From: Neobacillus mesonae
GTDB taxonomy: Bacteria; Bacillota; Bacilli; Bacillales; Cytobacillaceae
Direction of reading: 5' to 3'
Length of the DNA: 64,000 nt
Assembly: GCF_023715155.1 (NCBI RefSeq)
Contig: NZ_JAMBNQ010000020.1
Location: 21,740-85,739 of the forward strand
Shown here one piece after another: positions 54,732 through 64,000 of the stretch. The notes beneath the pieces are model-generated. The model worked only from the letters and a program-made list of their open reading frames with translations, was not told where the DNA came from and did not search any database. The translations under genes and the position numbers were made by a program. How positions within the stretch are numbered: the first letter of the stretch is position 1; each line of letters starts with the position of its first letter.

Positions 54732-55817
54732 TTAGAGTTTTGACACGAGCTTAGAAATAAAGGCAGGTGTTGATTTTTGCAGTGAGCGGTAAGCCAGTCC
54801 ATTAAAATAAAAGAAATAGCTGATCCAGCCTCCTGTTTTGATAATACCTCTTGCAAGCCTGCGGACATTTTTTTGCTCACGTACTTTTGAATCTGATAAA
54901 TAAATACCAAGCAGGCCTCGATTTATCAATTGATGGAACTGTTTATTCGGAAGCATTTCGGTATGCTTGTCCGCTTCAACCACAAAATATTTCAAACGGT
55001 TAAACAGCTTTTCTTGATTTTCATAATAAAAGCAAAAATTCAAATCTCCGCCGGCGCGGTCTTCTTCCTGGTCAATAAAATAATCAAGAAGAATATGAAG
55101 CCCTTGTATATATGGGAAGTATCCGTTACGAATATTTTCTGCATCTTCTGCAGTAAAGTCATCCCTCATAGCATAGGACACTAAACAAAATATCCCCAAT
55201 GTCGATCCAGAGCAAGCTGAAAATTCATACCATTCCATTTCCGGTAACTGTGCCTGATAATCCTGGAACCATTTTTCAAGCCGCGGGACCCGATCTTCCT
55301 TTTTCACATGCTTATGTATCTGTAAATCACAATAATATCGACAAAGTTCTTGTAAATAATCTTTAATGAAATCATAATGTTCGATTTCCCTTAACACAGA
55401 ACGGCAGGTTTCCGATAAATCATATAAATAATCGGCGTCATCTTGATCTTCACGAAGGTGATAATAATTTTTGCGGTCTGTCTGTAATTTCAATGCATCT
55501 GACATAGACTCATGAAGTGATGCAAAGTCATTTGGGTCAAGGGATGTGCTTCGGTCGCAAAGATTATCAAGGTAATCGCTGATCGTTTGATAGGCGACAA
55601 TAAACTTTATTGCTTGTTTATAATGTTGATTCGCTGTCAGCGCTAGAATCGCCCCGCCTTCACAGTGGAAGGTTTTATGCTCTATACTGGCAAGGGCCTG
55701 TTTTCTTAACTCTGGATTAGGAATTTCTCTTGCACGGCTTTTCCAATAGGCCAATTCTTGATGGGCCGCTGGAAGTATTTTTCGATAAACCCTGGACATA
55801 AGGGTGAATGGCTTCAT
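54732..55817 (-). CDS. ytpB: Tetraprenyl-beta-curcumene synthase
   Basis: 361 residues from ATG 55817 (MKPFTLMSRVYRK) after AAAGGTGG. Large-terpene class IB synthase (DUF2600) that cyclises tetraprenyl/heptaprenyl diphosphates to sesquarterpene precursors. Asp-rich motif in SDYLDNLCDRS (about residue 79) fits metal-diphosphate binding. Its ribosome site overlaps the end of ytpA, so ytpA-ytpB form an operon as in B. subtilis. Confidence 0.93.
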   Translation of the reverse strand: MKPFTLMSRVYRKILPAAHQELAYWKSRAREIPNPELRKQALASIEHKTFHCEGGAILALTANQHYKQAIKFIVAYQTISDYLDNLCDRSTSLDPNDFASLHESMSDALKLQTDRKNYYHLREDQDDADYLYDLSETCRSVLREIEHYDFIKDYLQELCRYYCDLQIHKHVKKEDRVPRLEKWFQDYQAQLPEMEWYEFSACSGSTLGIFCLVSYAMRDDFTAEDAENIRNGYFPYIQGLHILLDYFIDQEEDRAGGDLNFCFYYENQEKLFNRLKYFVVEADKHTEMLPNKQFHQLINRGLLGIYLSDSKVREQKNVRRLARGIIKTGGWISYFFYFNGLAYRSLQKSTPAFISKLVSKL

Positions 55818-55833
55818 GGAAACAACCACCTTT

Positions 55834-56637
55834 CTATACAATATACCCGAGTGATTTTAACTGGCTTAAAACAAAATCCTTTGCATATTCAAAAACTTCA
55901 TCCCGTTCAGGTTCATTAAAGATTTCATGGTAGCATTTCGGCCATTCTTTAAATCTCTTCTCCGATAATGGGACGCGGTTAAACCATTCTTTCACATCTG
56001 TTTTATTAACAATCTTATCATCCCCGCCCTGCATCACAAGCATAGGCACATCCTGAATTTTTTCAAGGTTCACAAAGGCTTGCTTTATGGCCTCCGTAAG
56101 CTCACGAAACCACCTGATTGAAACCTTTGTTACATATAAGGTATCATTCGAGTCTGCTTCTCTGACATCTTCATTTCTTGTCGCCATTTGAACTGTAAGA
56201 CCCGAGTTTACCCTCAATGTTGGGAAAACAATATTTAATACATGAGAAATTAATTCCATAAATTTTGGTGGTTTATGGATTAGTCCTAAGCATGGCGAAG
56301 ACAGAATCACCCCGGCAATATTTAATTTTTCTTCCTGCAGCATGCGGATCGCAATCAGACCGCCCATGCTGTGGCCTATTAAAAATACCGGGAGCTCATA
56401 GCGATAAGCTGCCTGTATCCAATCTTTTACTTCAATTATGTATTCATCAAAGGAGTAAATATGTCCGCGGCTCGCACGAGTTGTCATCCCTTGTCCTGGC
56501 AAATCGGCCATGATGACATGGAAGCCTGATGAACGCCACATTTCTATCAGCCAGCCATACCTTTTATGATGTTCCATGGCACCATGAACAATCACAATAA
56601 CAGCTTTTGCTTCCCCTTCTGCTTCCCACTTCCACAT
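55834..56637 (-). CDS. ytpA: YtpA, alpha/beta-hydrolase phospholipase
   Basis: 267 residues. Monoacylglycerol-lipase-like fold: VIVHGAMEHHKRY oxyanion region, nucleophile GHSMGG (about residue 86), GGDDKIVN acid and CYHEIFNEPERDEV His. In B. subtilis YtpA releases the lysophospholipid antibiotic bacilysocin from phosphatidylglycerol. First gene of ytpA-ytpB. Confidence 0.9.
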   Translation of the reverse strand: MWKWEAEGEAKAVIVIVHGAMEHHKRYGWLIEMWRSSGFHVIMADLPGQGMTTRASRGHIYSFDEYIIEVKDWIQAAYRYELPVFLIGHSMGGLIAIRMLQEEKLNIAGVILSSPCLGLIHKPPKFMELISHVLNIVFPTLRVNSGLTVQMATRNEDVREADSNDTLYVTKVSIRWFRELTEAIKQAFVNLEKIQDVPMLVMQGGDDKIVNKTDVKEWFNRVPLSEKRFKEWPKCYHEIFNEPERDEVFEYAKDFVLSQLKSLGYIV

Positions 56638-56842
56638 TTTAATTTCCTCCTAGAAAATTGTTTTCCTATTCTTTTATTTTATCATAAAGGGTGAAGTAAA
56701 GTTTGTTTTAAACCGTTCGTCAAAAATGGACAAACAGGGTCCCTTTTAGATAAATCAGTTTTGGCTCCAATCAGCAGTTACATTCACAAAAAAGCTCTTT
56801 AACTATTGCCATTTAATAAAGACATATCATTAGTCTCTCCAA

Positions 56843-56881
56843 AAAAATAAGCACCTCTCAAAAAAGGCGCTTATTTCTATT
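56843..56881 (-). terminator. Terminator of asnB
   Basis: AAATAAGCGCCT/AGGTGCTTATTT hairpin then TTTTTTGG on the minus strand. Between this and ytpA (56638-56842) I see no other feature. Confidence 0.82.
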
Positions 56882-58779
56882 TAGTTTTTTGCAAGTACTT
56901 TTTCAGCCGTGTTTTCATTCTGAAAAGAGTACACTTTTTCAACGTAAACTTGATGCCATACCATGAACATAAGAACTGTCCAGATTTTGCGGCTGTTATC
57001 TGCTTTTCCAAGACAATGGTCATCAAGCAGTTTCAATAAATAAGATTTATTGATTAAATGATCAGTTCCGCTTTCACGAATGATATTTTTCGCCCAATCG
57101 TTCATTTCAGCTTTAAGCCAGTGACGAATAGGCACAGGGAAGCCAAGTTTCTTACGATTCAGAACATGATCTGGAACAATCCCTTCCGCAGCTTTTCGTA
57201 AAACATACTTCGTTGTTCCATCAGCAGTTTTTAAGCTGGTTGGAATTTTTGAAGCCACTTCAAATACTTCCTTATCAAGGAATGGGACACGAAGTTCTAA
57301 TGAATGAGCCATTGTCACTCTATCCGCTTTTAGTAAAATATCGCCGCGCATCCATGTATGGATATCAATATATTGCATCCGGTCAACCGGATCATAGCCT
57401 TTTGATTCCTGATAAAGCGGCTTCGTGATATCTGTATAATTCAAGCCCTCGCGATAAACATTTAATAAATCACGCTTTTCTTCTTCGGTAAACATTTTTG
57501 CGTTTCCGATATAACGTTCTTCCATTGGTGTAACACCGCGTTCAATAAAGCTTTTTCCTTTCATTCCTTCTGGCATTGCACTGGAAATCCATTTTAAAAA
57601 CCCATGGAATACACGTGGAATTTTATTAAAAACAGCCAAATCCTGCGGCTCACGGTAAATATTATAACCGCCAAACAATTCATCTGCACCTTCACCAGAA
57701 AGAACAACAGTTACATGCTTTCTTGCTTCACGGGCAACAAAATAAAGAGGCACACAGGCTGGATCTGCCAGCGGGTCATCCATATGCCACATGATTTTTG
57801 GAACTTCATTCATATATTCTTCAGGTGTAATCACATAACTGATGTTCTCAACGCCAAGCTTTTCAGCTGTTTCTTTTGCCACATCAATTTCACTAAAGCC
57901 ATTTCGTTCAAAACCGACAGAGAAGGTTTTAATTGCTGGGTGAAACTGTTTTGCAATAGAAGCAATGATGGATGAATCAATACCGCCGGAAAGGAAAGAA
58001 CCGACTGGAACATCACTTCTCATATGTTTTTCTACCGAATCAAATAACACGTCTTTAATTTCTTTAATAAAATCTGCTTCTGATTTGTGAATCGGAGCAA
58101 ATTTGGCCTTCCAATATCGTTTAATTTCCATTTTAGCGCCAATTTTTTTTGTAAAATAGTGCCCTGGCTCCAATTTTTTAATCCCGGCAGATAAAGTATG
58201 TGGTTCTGGCACAAACTGATATGTCAGGTAATGCTGAAGGGAATCATAATCCAATACATCATTTTCAAGTGCAAGCAAAATACTCTTCTTCTCGGAAGCA
58301 AAGAAGGTTCTCCCGCTGTCTTCCATATAAAAGAATGGTTTAATTCCAAACGGATCACGTGCACCATAAAGAGATTGTTCTTTTTTATCCCAAATAACAA
58401 ATGCAAACATTCCGCGCAGTTTTTCTACAGCCTTTTCACCTATATGACTAAAAAGAGCAAGAATGACTTCCGTATCTGAACTGGTTTCAAATGTTAGGCC
58501 TTCTTTTAATAGTTCCTCACGAATTTCTACATAATTATAGATTTCACCGTTAAAAATAATCCAGTAGCGCTCATTCTCATACGTCAGCGGCTGATGACCA
58601 CTCTCAATATCAATAATACTTAAACGGCGGAAACCAAATTGAATATGTTCATCATAATAATATCCGTCATCATCTGGTCCGCGATGAGTAATAATATCAT
58701 TCATATTTTTAAACAGTTGTTTTTGATCTTCAGTATAATTTTGTACCTTATCATGTACACAGCCGATAAATCCGCACAT
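56881..58779 (-). CDS. asnB: Glutamine-hydrolysing asparagine synthetase
   Basis: 632 residues from ATG 58779 (MCGFIGC), which follows TAGGTGAGG and exposes the catalytic N-terminal Cys after Met removal; the frame opens four codons earlier. Same length as B. subtilis AsnB. N-terminal glutaminase domain (HRGPDDDGYY, FNGEIYNY), C-terminal synthetase domain with the PP-loop SGGIDSSIIAS (about residue 260). Makes Asn from Asp; B. subtilis AsnB also amidates meso-diaminopimelate in peptidoglycan. Confidence 0.95.
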   Translation of the reverse strand: MCGFIGCVHDKVQNYTEDQKQLFKNMNDIITHRGPDDDGYYYDEHIQFGFRRLSIIDIESGHQPLTYENERYWIIFNGEIYNYVEIREELLKEGLTFETSSDTEVILALFSHIGEKAVEKLRGMFAFVIWDKKEQSLYGARDPFGIKPFFYMEDSGRTFFASEKKSILLALENDVLDYDSLQHYLTYQFVPEPHTLSAGIKKLEPGHYFTKKIGAKMEIKRYWKAKFAPIHKSEADFIKEIKDVLFDSVEKHMRSDVPVGSFLSGGIDSSIIASIAKQFHPAIKTFSVGFERNGFSEIDVAKETAEKLGVENISYVITPEEYMNEVPKIMWHMDDPLADPACVPLYFVAREARKHVTVVLSGEGADELFGGYNIYREPQDLAVFNKIPRVFHGFLKWISSAMPEGMKGKSFIERGVTPMEERYIGNAKMFTEEEKRDLLNVYREGLNYTDITKPLYQESKGYDPVDRMQYIDIHTWMRGDILLKADRVTMAHSLELRVPFLDKEVFEVASKIPTSLKTADGTTKYVLRKAAEGIVPDHVLNRKKLGFPVPIRHWLKAEMNDWAKNIIRESGTDHLINKSYLLKLLDDHCLGKADNSRKIWTVLMFMVWHQVYVEKVYSFQNENTAEKVLAKN

Positions 58780-59065
58780 TATGTACCTCACCTACTCCAT
58801 TTCTAAATGTCTAAAAAGCGGTGTGAGCAGAGCTAAATTGAAAGTTCTTTTATAATCTGCACCACAATTTGAAATCCTGCTTTACTAATGCAGCCCGCCG
58901 ATTCTTTTAGAGAAAACATACTTTTTAATACTACCACTTTTTATATCAAAATGGCACTCTGAGCATGAGGAAATTTAAGGTATCCACAGTTTTCACATCT
59001 TTAGCCCTAGTTAAACATTTTATTCCAGATCAACCACTTTATGAACAAAAAATTAGACGTAGAAA

Positions 59066-59103
59066 GAAAAATGGGAGTTACATCTAAAATGCAACTCCCA
59101 CTA
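59066..59103 (-). terminator. Terminator of metK
   Basis: TGGGAGTT (59072-59079) pairs with AACTCCCA (59093-59100); on the minus strand TTTTTCTTTC follows. The gap 58792-59060 holds nothing assignable. Confidence 0.85.
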
Positions 59104-59107
59104 AAAA

Positions 59108-60310
59108 TTAACGATTTTCCGACTGCGTGCGAAGTATCTCTGCTTTATCAGTACGTTCCCAAGGCAAATCGATATCAGCACGGCCAAAATGTCCATATGC
59201 TGCGGTTTGTTTATAAATTGGACGGCGTAAATCTAACATTTTAATAATGCCTGCAGGGCGGAGATCAAAATGATCTCTTACTAAATCCACTAATACCTCT
59301 TCGCTGACTGTACCTGTTCCGAAAGTATCAATCGAGATTGACACCGGTCTTGCAACACCTATAGCATAGGCCAATTGTACTTCACATTTATCAGCAAGGC
59401 CCGCTGCTACGATATTTTTTGCTACATAGCGGGCAGCATATGCTGCGGAGCGGTCAACCTTTGTCGGATCCTTACCAGAGAAAGCGCCGCCGCCATGACG
59501 TGCATAACCGCCATACGTATCAACAATGATTTTACGTCCGGTTAATCCTGCATCTCCTTGAGGACCGCCGATCACAAAACGCCCGGTTGGGTTAATAAAG
59601 TATTTCGTATTTTCATCAATTAGTTCCTTAGGAACAACTGGATTAATGACATATTCTTTTACATTTCGCTGAATTTGTTCTAATGAAATCTCAGGATGAT
59701 GCTGAGTTGAGATAACAATTGTATCAATGCGGACTGGCTGGTTGTTTTCATCATATTCAACCGTTACCTGTGTTTTACCATCCGGACGAAGATATGGAAG
59801 AATATCTTCTTTGCGCACCTCCGTTAACCGGCGTGCAATCTTATGGGCAAGAGAAATCGGCATTGGCATCAGTTCTTTTGTTTCATTGCAGGCATATCCA
59901 AACATTAAACCTTGGTCTCCTGCACCTATTGCTTCAATTTGTTCGTCTGTCATTTGTCCTTCGCGTGCTTCAAGAGCTTGATTGACACCCATGGCAATAT
60001 CAGGCGACTGTTCATCGATTGAAGTAAGAACTGCGCAAGTTTCCGAATCAAAGCCATATTTTGCACGATTGTATCCAATTCCTTTAATTGTTTCACGGAC
60101 AATCTTTGGAATGTCTACATATGTAGTAGTAGTAATTTCTCCAGTCACAAGCACTAAGCCAGTAGTAACGGATGTTTCAGCAGCAACACGCGCATTTGGG
60201 TCTTTTGCTAAAATGGCATCTAGAATAGAATCTGAAATCTGGTCACAAATTTTATCAGGATGACCCTCTGTTACCGATTCAGATGTAAATAATCTACGTT
60301 TGGATGACAT
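59108..60310 (-). CDS. metK: S-adenosylmethionine synthetase
   Basis: 400 residues, identical in length to B. subtilis MetK. Makes SAM from methionine and ATP. Signatures: [33 protein letters not shown] (ATP-binding) and [16 protein letters not shown] (P-loop-like). Upstream lies an S-box riboswitch, so the product represses its own transcription. Confidence 0.97.
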   Translation of the reverse strand: MSSKRRLFTSESVTEGHPDKICDQISDSILDAILAKDPNARVAAETSVTTGLVLVTGEITTTTYVDIPKIVRETIKGIGYNRAKYGFDSETCAVLTSIDEQSPDIAMGVNQALEAREGQMTDEQIEAIGAGDQGLMFGYACNETKELMPMPISLAHKIARRLTEVRKEDILPYLRPDGKTQVTVEYDENNQPVRIDTIVISTQHHPEISLEQIQRNVKEYVINPVVPKELIDENTKYFINPTGRFVIGGPQGDAGLTGRKIIVDTYGGYARHGGGAFSGKDPTKVDRSAAYAARYVAKNIVAAGLADKCEVQLAYAIGVARPVSISIDTFGTGTVSEEVLVDLVRDHFDLRPAGIIKMLDLRRPIYKQTAAYGHFGRADIDLPWERTDKAEILRTQSENR

Positions 60311-60481
60311 TATGAATTCCTCCTTATTTATGAAATCAAGTGAGGTATAATAATAAAATACAGTATATTAAACCTCGGTTTGAAACGGAACTCATTCCCT
60401 TAATAGTATGAAGTAAACATCGGATATTTATTAAAGACCAATAACCCTCGTGATGAATTTAATTTTTTTGCTAAAAAACAA

Positions 60482-60675
60482 AAAACCTTTCCTAGCATTG
60501 AGGAAAGGTTTCATACAAAGTTTCGTTCCTTTCGCTCTTATCGTTCAAGGTCAAGCCTTGCATCAGGTTTAGCACCTTTGCAGCGAAAAAGGGACTTTTT
60601 AATGTCCATTTTCGTATTGCAGGTTGCTGGGTTTCATTGGGCCTGTCCCTCCACCAGCTCGGGATAAGAGAGTAT
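60482..60675 (-). ncRNA. SAM-I (S-box) riboswitch of metK
   Basis: On the minus strand it shows the conserved P1 5' arm CTCTTATC...GAG, GGTGGAGGGAC, the GGCCCAATGAAACCCAGCAACC core (J and P3 segments 60652-60631), AAGGTGCTAAACC, GATAAGAG closing P1, and a terminator hairpin AAACCTTTCC/GGAAAGGTTT (60512-60482) with TTTTTT. About 170 bases separate it from the metK start. Confidence 0.95.
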
Positions 60676-60689
60676 CCGTTCAAATTAAA

Positions 60690-60719
60690 ATCATAACTTA
60701 TTATTGCATAGTGTGTCAA
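60690..60719 (-). promoter_or_regulatory. Promoter of the metK S-box leader
   Basis: On the minus strand a perfect TTGACA (60719-60714), an 18-base spacer and TATGAT (60695-60690), just upstream of the riboswitch. Confidence 0.72.
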
Positions 60720-60809
60720 TGAATATTTTAATTAATCTTGAAAAAGTTTCCTATCTTAACTAATTAATGAAAACATAGTTAAAAATTATGAGATTTTTCA
60801 CAATTAGTA

Positions 60810-60837
60810 TAGACTATTCAATTTAATGTGTTATACT
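60810..60837 (+). promoter_or_regulatory. pckA promoter with overlapping CcpN-type operator
   Basis: -35 TAGACT (60810-60815), a 16-base spacer, -10 TATACT (60832-60837). TGTGTTATACT at 60827-60837 fits the CcpN consensus TRTGHYATAYW at every position and covers the -10. A weaker inverted match (AGTATAGACTA, 60807-60817) covers the -35. CcpN represses pckA on glucose in B. subtilis. Confidence 0.65.
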
Positions 60838-60888
60838 AATTACAGATAAATTATTCGTAAAAAACATGCAAAGGAAGGGTTTCTTTCA

Positions 60889-62472
60889 ATGAATTCAGTT
60901 CACGTTCCAAATGAATTAGATCAACTGTTAAAAAAGAATAATGTTCAAGTGCAATTATCTGTCCCTCAGTTAGTTGAAAAAATATTAGCTCGAAATGAAG
61001 GAACGTTGACATCTACTGGGGCAGTAAGTGTTTCTACAGGAAAATATACAGGCCGATCACCAAAAGATAAATTTATTGTAGTCGAAGATTCTACAAAAGA
61101 CAAAATAGATTGGGAATCAAATCAGCCAATTTCAAAAGAGATTTTTAACAATCTTTATCAGAAAGTTCTGAATCACCTAAAACAATTAGAAGAAGTATAT
61201 GTTTTTAAAGGATTTGCTGGTGCAGATCAGAAATCCCGCCTGCCAATTCAAGTAATTAATGAATTTGCGTGGCAAAATTTATTTGTTCATCAATTATTTA
61301 TTCGTCCATCTGAAGAGGAACTGTTATCACATGACTCCCAGTTTACAGTCATTACGGCTCCTAATTTTAAAGCAGATCCAGCTGTAGATGGAACCAATTC
61401 CGAAACATTTATCATTATATCATTTGAAGAAAAGGTTGTTCTAATCGGCGGTACAGAATATGCAGGAGAAATGAAAAAATCCATTTTCTCTGTTATGAAC
61501 TATTTGCTTCCAGAGAATAATATTTTCTCTATGCATTGCTCAGCAAACGTTGGCCAAGAAGGGGATGTTGCCTTATTCTTCGGTTTATCCGGAACAGGAA
61601 AAACAACGCTTTCAGCCGATCCAAACCGCAAATTAATTGGAGATGACGAGCATGGCTGGTCTTCACATGGAGTCTTCAATATTGAAGGCGGCTGCTATGC
61701 TAAATGTATTAATTTGTCGGAGGAAAAAGAACCGCAAATCTTTAATGCTATTCGTTTTGGAACCGTTTTAGAAAACGTTATCTTAAATCAAGAAACAAGA
61801 GTTCCAGATTATGATGATAATACATTAACGGAAAACACACGTGCGGCTTATGCCATTGAAAACATTGACAATATTGTAAAGCCAAGTCTTGCCGGTCATC
61901 CGAATACAATTGTTTTCTTAACTGCTGATGCCTTTGGGGTGCTGCCTCCAATTTCAAAACTATCGAAGGAACAAGCAATGTACCATTTCTTAAGCGGCTT
62001 CACTTCGAAACTTGCTGGAACAGAACGCGGCGTTACCTCACCTGAAGCAACTTTCTCAACTTGTTTCGGCGCACCGTTCCTGCCATTACCTGCAACACGT
62101 TATGCTGAAATGCTTGGTGAAAAAATTCTCGAGCATAATGTAAATGTCTTCCTTGTAAACACTGGCTGGACTGGCGGCGAGTATGGTGTCGGCAGCAGAA
62201 TGAAGCTTTCTTATACTAGAGCTATGGTTCAAGCTGCACTAGAAGGTGAACTAGATAGTGTTGAAACAGTTACTGACGAATTTTTCGGCTTAAATATCCC
62301 GCTTCATATTCCAGGTGTACCAGATGAAGTTTTACAGCCTAGCAAAACATGGCAGGATTCAAAAGCTTACGAAAAGAAAGCAAAAGAGCTGGCAGCTAAA
62401 TTCCGTGACAACTTTAAACAATTTAAACATGTTTCTGCTGACATTATTGAAAAAGGCGGACCCATTGCCTAG
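60889..62472 (+). CDS. pckA: ATP-dependent phosphoenolpyruvate carboxykinase
   Basis: 527 residues, as in B. subtilis. Converts oxaloacetate to PEP in gluconeogenesis. Motifs: [23 protein letters not shown], Walker [12 protein letters not shown] (about residue 236), DDEHGWS metal site and NTGWTGG. Start after GGAAGGG. Divergent from metK. The TAG stop belongs to an interspersed repeat directly fused to the coding end. Confidence 0.97.
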   Translation: MNSVHVPNELDQLLKKNNVQVQLSVPQLVEKILARNEGTLTSTGAVSVSTGKYTGRSPKDKFIVVEDSTKDKIDWESNQPISKEIFNNLYQKVLNHLKQLEEVYVFKGFAGADQKSRLPIQVINEFAWQNLFVHQLFIRPSEEELLSHDSQFTVITAPNFKADPAVDGTNSETFIIISFEEKVVLIGGTEYAGEMKKSIFSVMNYLLPENNIFSMHCSANVGQEGDVALFFGLSGTGKTTLSADPNRKLIGDDEHGWSSHGVFNIEGGCYAKCINLSEEKEPQIFNAIRFGTVLENVILNQETRVPDYDDNTLTENTRAAYAIENIDNIVKPSLAGHPNTIVFLTADAFGVLPPISKLSKEQAMYHFLSGFTSKLAGTERGVTSPEATFSTCFGAPFLPLPATRYAEMLGEKILEHNVNVFLVNTGWTGGEYGVGSRMKLSYTRAMVQAALEGELDSVETVTDEFFGLNIPLHIPGVPDEVLQPSKTWQDSKAYEKKAKELAAKFRDNFKQFKHVSADIIEKGGPIA

Positions 62473-62605
62473 AAAAGCGGAAGCTCCTTGTTTAGCCTCA
62501 GGCACAGCACAAGTCGAGCCGGCGGGAAGGCTTCTCTTTAACCTTCTTGACAGATTGGCCCTCTGACCACAGGACTAGCTGCTTACGCTGGACAATTCTC
62601 AAAGT
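62470..62605 (+). repeat. Interspersed repeat (TAGAAAAGCGGAAGC... family) after pckA
   Basis: Begins TAGAAAAGCGGAAGCTCC at the pckA stop codon and ends CTGGACAATTCTCAAAGTC. Ends match the copy in the leuS leader; the middle (CAGCACAAGTCGAGCCGGCG...) is GC-rich and different. No open frame. Confidence 0.72.
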
Positions 62606-62629
62606 CGAAACAGATAATTCTGTAACAAA

Positions 62630-62670
62630 TAAAAACGGCGCCCAAATTAAATTTGGTGCGCCTTGTTTTT
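62630..62670. terminator. Terminator between pckA and ytmB
   Basis: GGCGCCCAAATT/AATTTGGTGCGCC hairpin (62637-62662) with AAAAA before and TTGTTTTTA after; convergent genes share it. Confidence 0.85.
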
Positions 62671-62709
62671 ATTCTTACCCAAGAAAAAGCAGGCTGCTTT
62701 GACGCCTTC

Positions 62710-62952
62710 TTAGTTTGTTGAATTTAGTGAAATTAATTGGTACGTAATGGTTGTTTTGTTGTGTTCCCATTCTAACTTTTTAATAAGTGCTGAGCCGTTT
62801 GAAATGCTGTCAAGTGTCTTTCTGACTTCTATTGGAATTTCAATCGGATAGAGTCTGTATCCCTCTTTTTCTAAAACAAACAGATTTTCTTCAATCCTTT
62901 GTTCTCTTCCCTTTGTCACAATAAGGGTGTTTAATTCAAGGGGCATTCCCAT
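62710..62952 (-). CDS. ytmB: YtmB, DUF2584 family protein
   Basis: 80 residues, the B. subtilis YtmB length. MPLELNTLIVTKGREQRIEENLF and LYPIEIPIEVRKT are typical of DUF2584. Small beta-rich cytosolic protein of unknown function. Between pckA and ytmA as in B. subtilis. Ribosome site GAGGAG. Confidence 0.88.
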   Translation of the reverse strand: MGMPLELNTLIVTKGREQRIEENLFVLEKEGYRLYPIEIPIEVRKTLDSISNGSALIKKLEWEHNKTTITYQLISLNSTN

Positions 62953-62990
62953 ATCATATCCGCTCCTCTATTATTGATAACACTATTTTA

Positions 62991-63782
62991 TCATCTTTTA
63001 CTTTGATTTTTCATCCACTTCGTTAAATCATGTACTACTTTTCGGTTTACTGCCGGGGGAAAATAATGTGTAAAATGTTCAAAGTACCACGTCTCGACAG
63101 ATTTGTTTAACTCTTTTAGTCTTCTCTCCAGCCTGTAAGCATGCTCCACCGACACATTGTGATCATGAACACCATGTATGATTAAAACTGGTGCCTTCAT
63201 TTTTTCCAGTTCGTACAGAGGGGTTCTATTGTCATATCGATCAGGAAACTTGGCAGGCGTCCCCCCTATTACCCGCTTCATCATTCTCCTAAGGTCTTTT
63301 CTTTCCAAATAGGTTAAGTTCATATCGCTTACACCGCCCCATGTTACTAATGAAGCCGCTTCAGGAAATTGATTCCCGGTCATAAGCGCCATGACCCCGC
63401 CGCGTGAAAAGCCAAAAATATGGACCGCTTTTAACAATGGCAGTGACTGCAGCAGCTGGAATGCCGCAAAAGCATCTTCCCTGTCGTCCCCGCCAAAATC
63501 TTCGTTTCCTTCCCCGCCCTGATTCCCGCGATAATACGGAGCAAATACTATAAATCCTTCCTGCGCAAATTGGGCAATTCGGGCCGGCCTTACCTTGCCC
63601 ACATTTTTGATTCCGCCCCTCAAATAAAGCAAACCATCGTGTACCACCGTATTTCTCGGTTCAGCCAGCATTCCCTTTACCCGTAATCCATTTGAAAGAT
63701 ACGTGATTTCCTTCAATTCAACGTTTGGATTGGGAGAAGGGAACCGCAGAACATCCAAAATCTTTCCATTACATTCGTTCAT
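62991..63782 (-). CDS. ytmA: YtmA, S9-type alpha/beta hydrolase
   Basis: 263 residues from ATG 63782 (MNECNGKILDVLRF) after GGGATGG; ATG 63797 is the alternative. Prolyl-oligopeptidase-like fold: LYLRGGIKNVG, YRGNQGGEGNEDFGGDDREDA, nucleophile GFSRGG (about residue 134), IHGVHDHNV acid and FTHYFPP His. Acts as a cytosolic esterase or peptidase by family. Confidence 0.88.
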   Translation of the reverse strand: MNECNGKILDVLRFPSPNPNVELKEITYLSNGLRVKGMLAEPRNTVVHDGLLYLRGGIKNVGKVRPARIAQFAQEGFIVFAPYYRGNQGGEGNEDFGGDDREDAFAAFQLLQSLPLLKAVHIFGFSRGGVMALMTGNQFPEAASLVTWGGVSDMNLTYLERKDLRRMMKRVIGGTPAKFPDRYDNRTPLYELEKMKAPVLIIHGVHDHNVSVEHAYRLERRLKELNKSVETWYFEHFTHYFPPAVNRKVVHDLTKWMKNQSKR

Positions 63783-63874
63783 ATTGATCCATCCCATATT
63801 AAAATTTTCAAGTTGATTATTCAGTCCTTTCAGACGACATCATAAATATCAGCAGGAGGTTTTTGTTTATAAAA

Positions 63875-64000
63875 GGCTCTTTTCTAAAAGATTGTTGCTT
63901 TTTGCTCCCTTTTTAAGATTCGTTCAAAAAATAGAGGTAGAAATTCCCCTTATTTAGGAAATTGGATGTTAATTAGCTGAAATAGACGGAGGAATTTCCC
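63875..64000 (-). mobile_element. MITE-like element copy B, cut by the window end
   Basis: GGCTCTTTTCTAAAAGATTG starts an inverted copy of 23123-23248 with 125 of 126 bases identical (the difference is in the ATAGAGGTAG hairpin arm). It lies about 90 bases upstream of ytmA and continues past the window. Confidence 0.9.

Overview
The window is a chromosomal segment of a low-GC, endospore-forming Firmicute of the Bacillaceae (a Bacillus sensu lato relative, possibly Neobacillus- or Mesobacillus-like). The evidence is strong AGGAGG ribosome sites, GTG/TTG starts, T-box and S-box leaders, spore-coat genes (cotJABC, CotF-like, Cse60), and gene order that largely follows the B. subtilis tyrS-acsA-acuABC-ccpA-aroA-ytx-murC-sftA-...-leuS-...-asnB-metK-pckA region. 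The species cannot be fixed from sequence alone.

Layout. 1-2351: class A penicillin-binding protein, cut by the window edge. 2450-8486: T-box/tyrS, then acetate metabolism, with acsA divergent from acuABC and a cre site inside the acsA reading frame. 9221-22348: a mostly leftward housekeeping block (ccpA, aroA, ytxGHJ, murC, sftA, ytpQ, ytpP, a DUF84 NTPase, ytoP, ytnP). 22404-24330: a decayed IS1182-type transposase, split by a MITE-like element with an array of 25-bp hairpins and enclosed by inverted GC-rich repeats. 24345-31267: trmB, ytzH, ytmP, amyX-ytlR, thpR, dat. 31658-41343: a more variable stretch (ytzE, amino-acid permease, cotJABC, a 52-bp minisatellite, CotF-like and DUF2935 proteins, a frameshifted ATPase, speD, a propeller protein, PerR-boxed dps, DUF4260, a truncated hydrolase). 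41500-47978: rsuA-type pseudouridine synthase, ytgP, ytfP, cse60, a three-gene flavinylation/ferric-reductase operon, rhodanese. 48039-63782: leuS with T-box, an MFS exporter, ytzC, ytqA-ytqB, ytpB-ytpA, asnB, metK with SAM riboswitch, pckA, ytmB, ytmA. 63875-64000: the edge of a second, inverted copy of the MITE-like element.

How the parts work together. AcsA makes acetyl-CoA and AcuA/AcuC acetylate and deacetylate it; ccpA nearby encodes the regulator expected at the acsA cre. pckA carries a CcpN-type box over its -10. dps has an exact PerR box. tyrS, leuS and metK are controlled by transcription-attenuating RNA leaders.

The most interesting locus is 45885-47640. It encodes a 115-residue single-pass, low-complexity protein whose last seven residues (DTTTGGT) fit the ApbE flavinylation motif, then ApbE itself, then a ferric-reductase-like membrane protein with two histidine pairs. 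I infer a minimal membrane-tethered FMN redox relay. The second main theme is repeat biology: at least three interspersed repeat families, one copy of which sits between the leuS T-box terminator and the leuS ribosome site.
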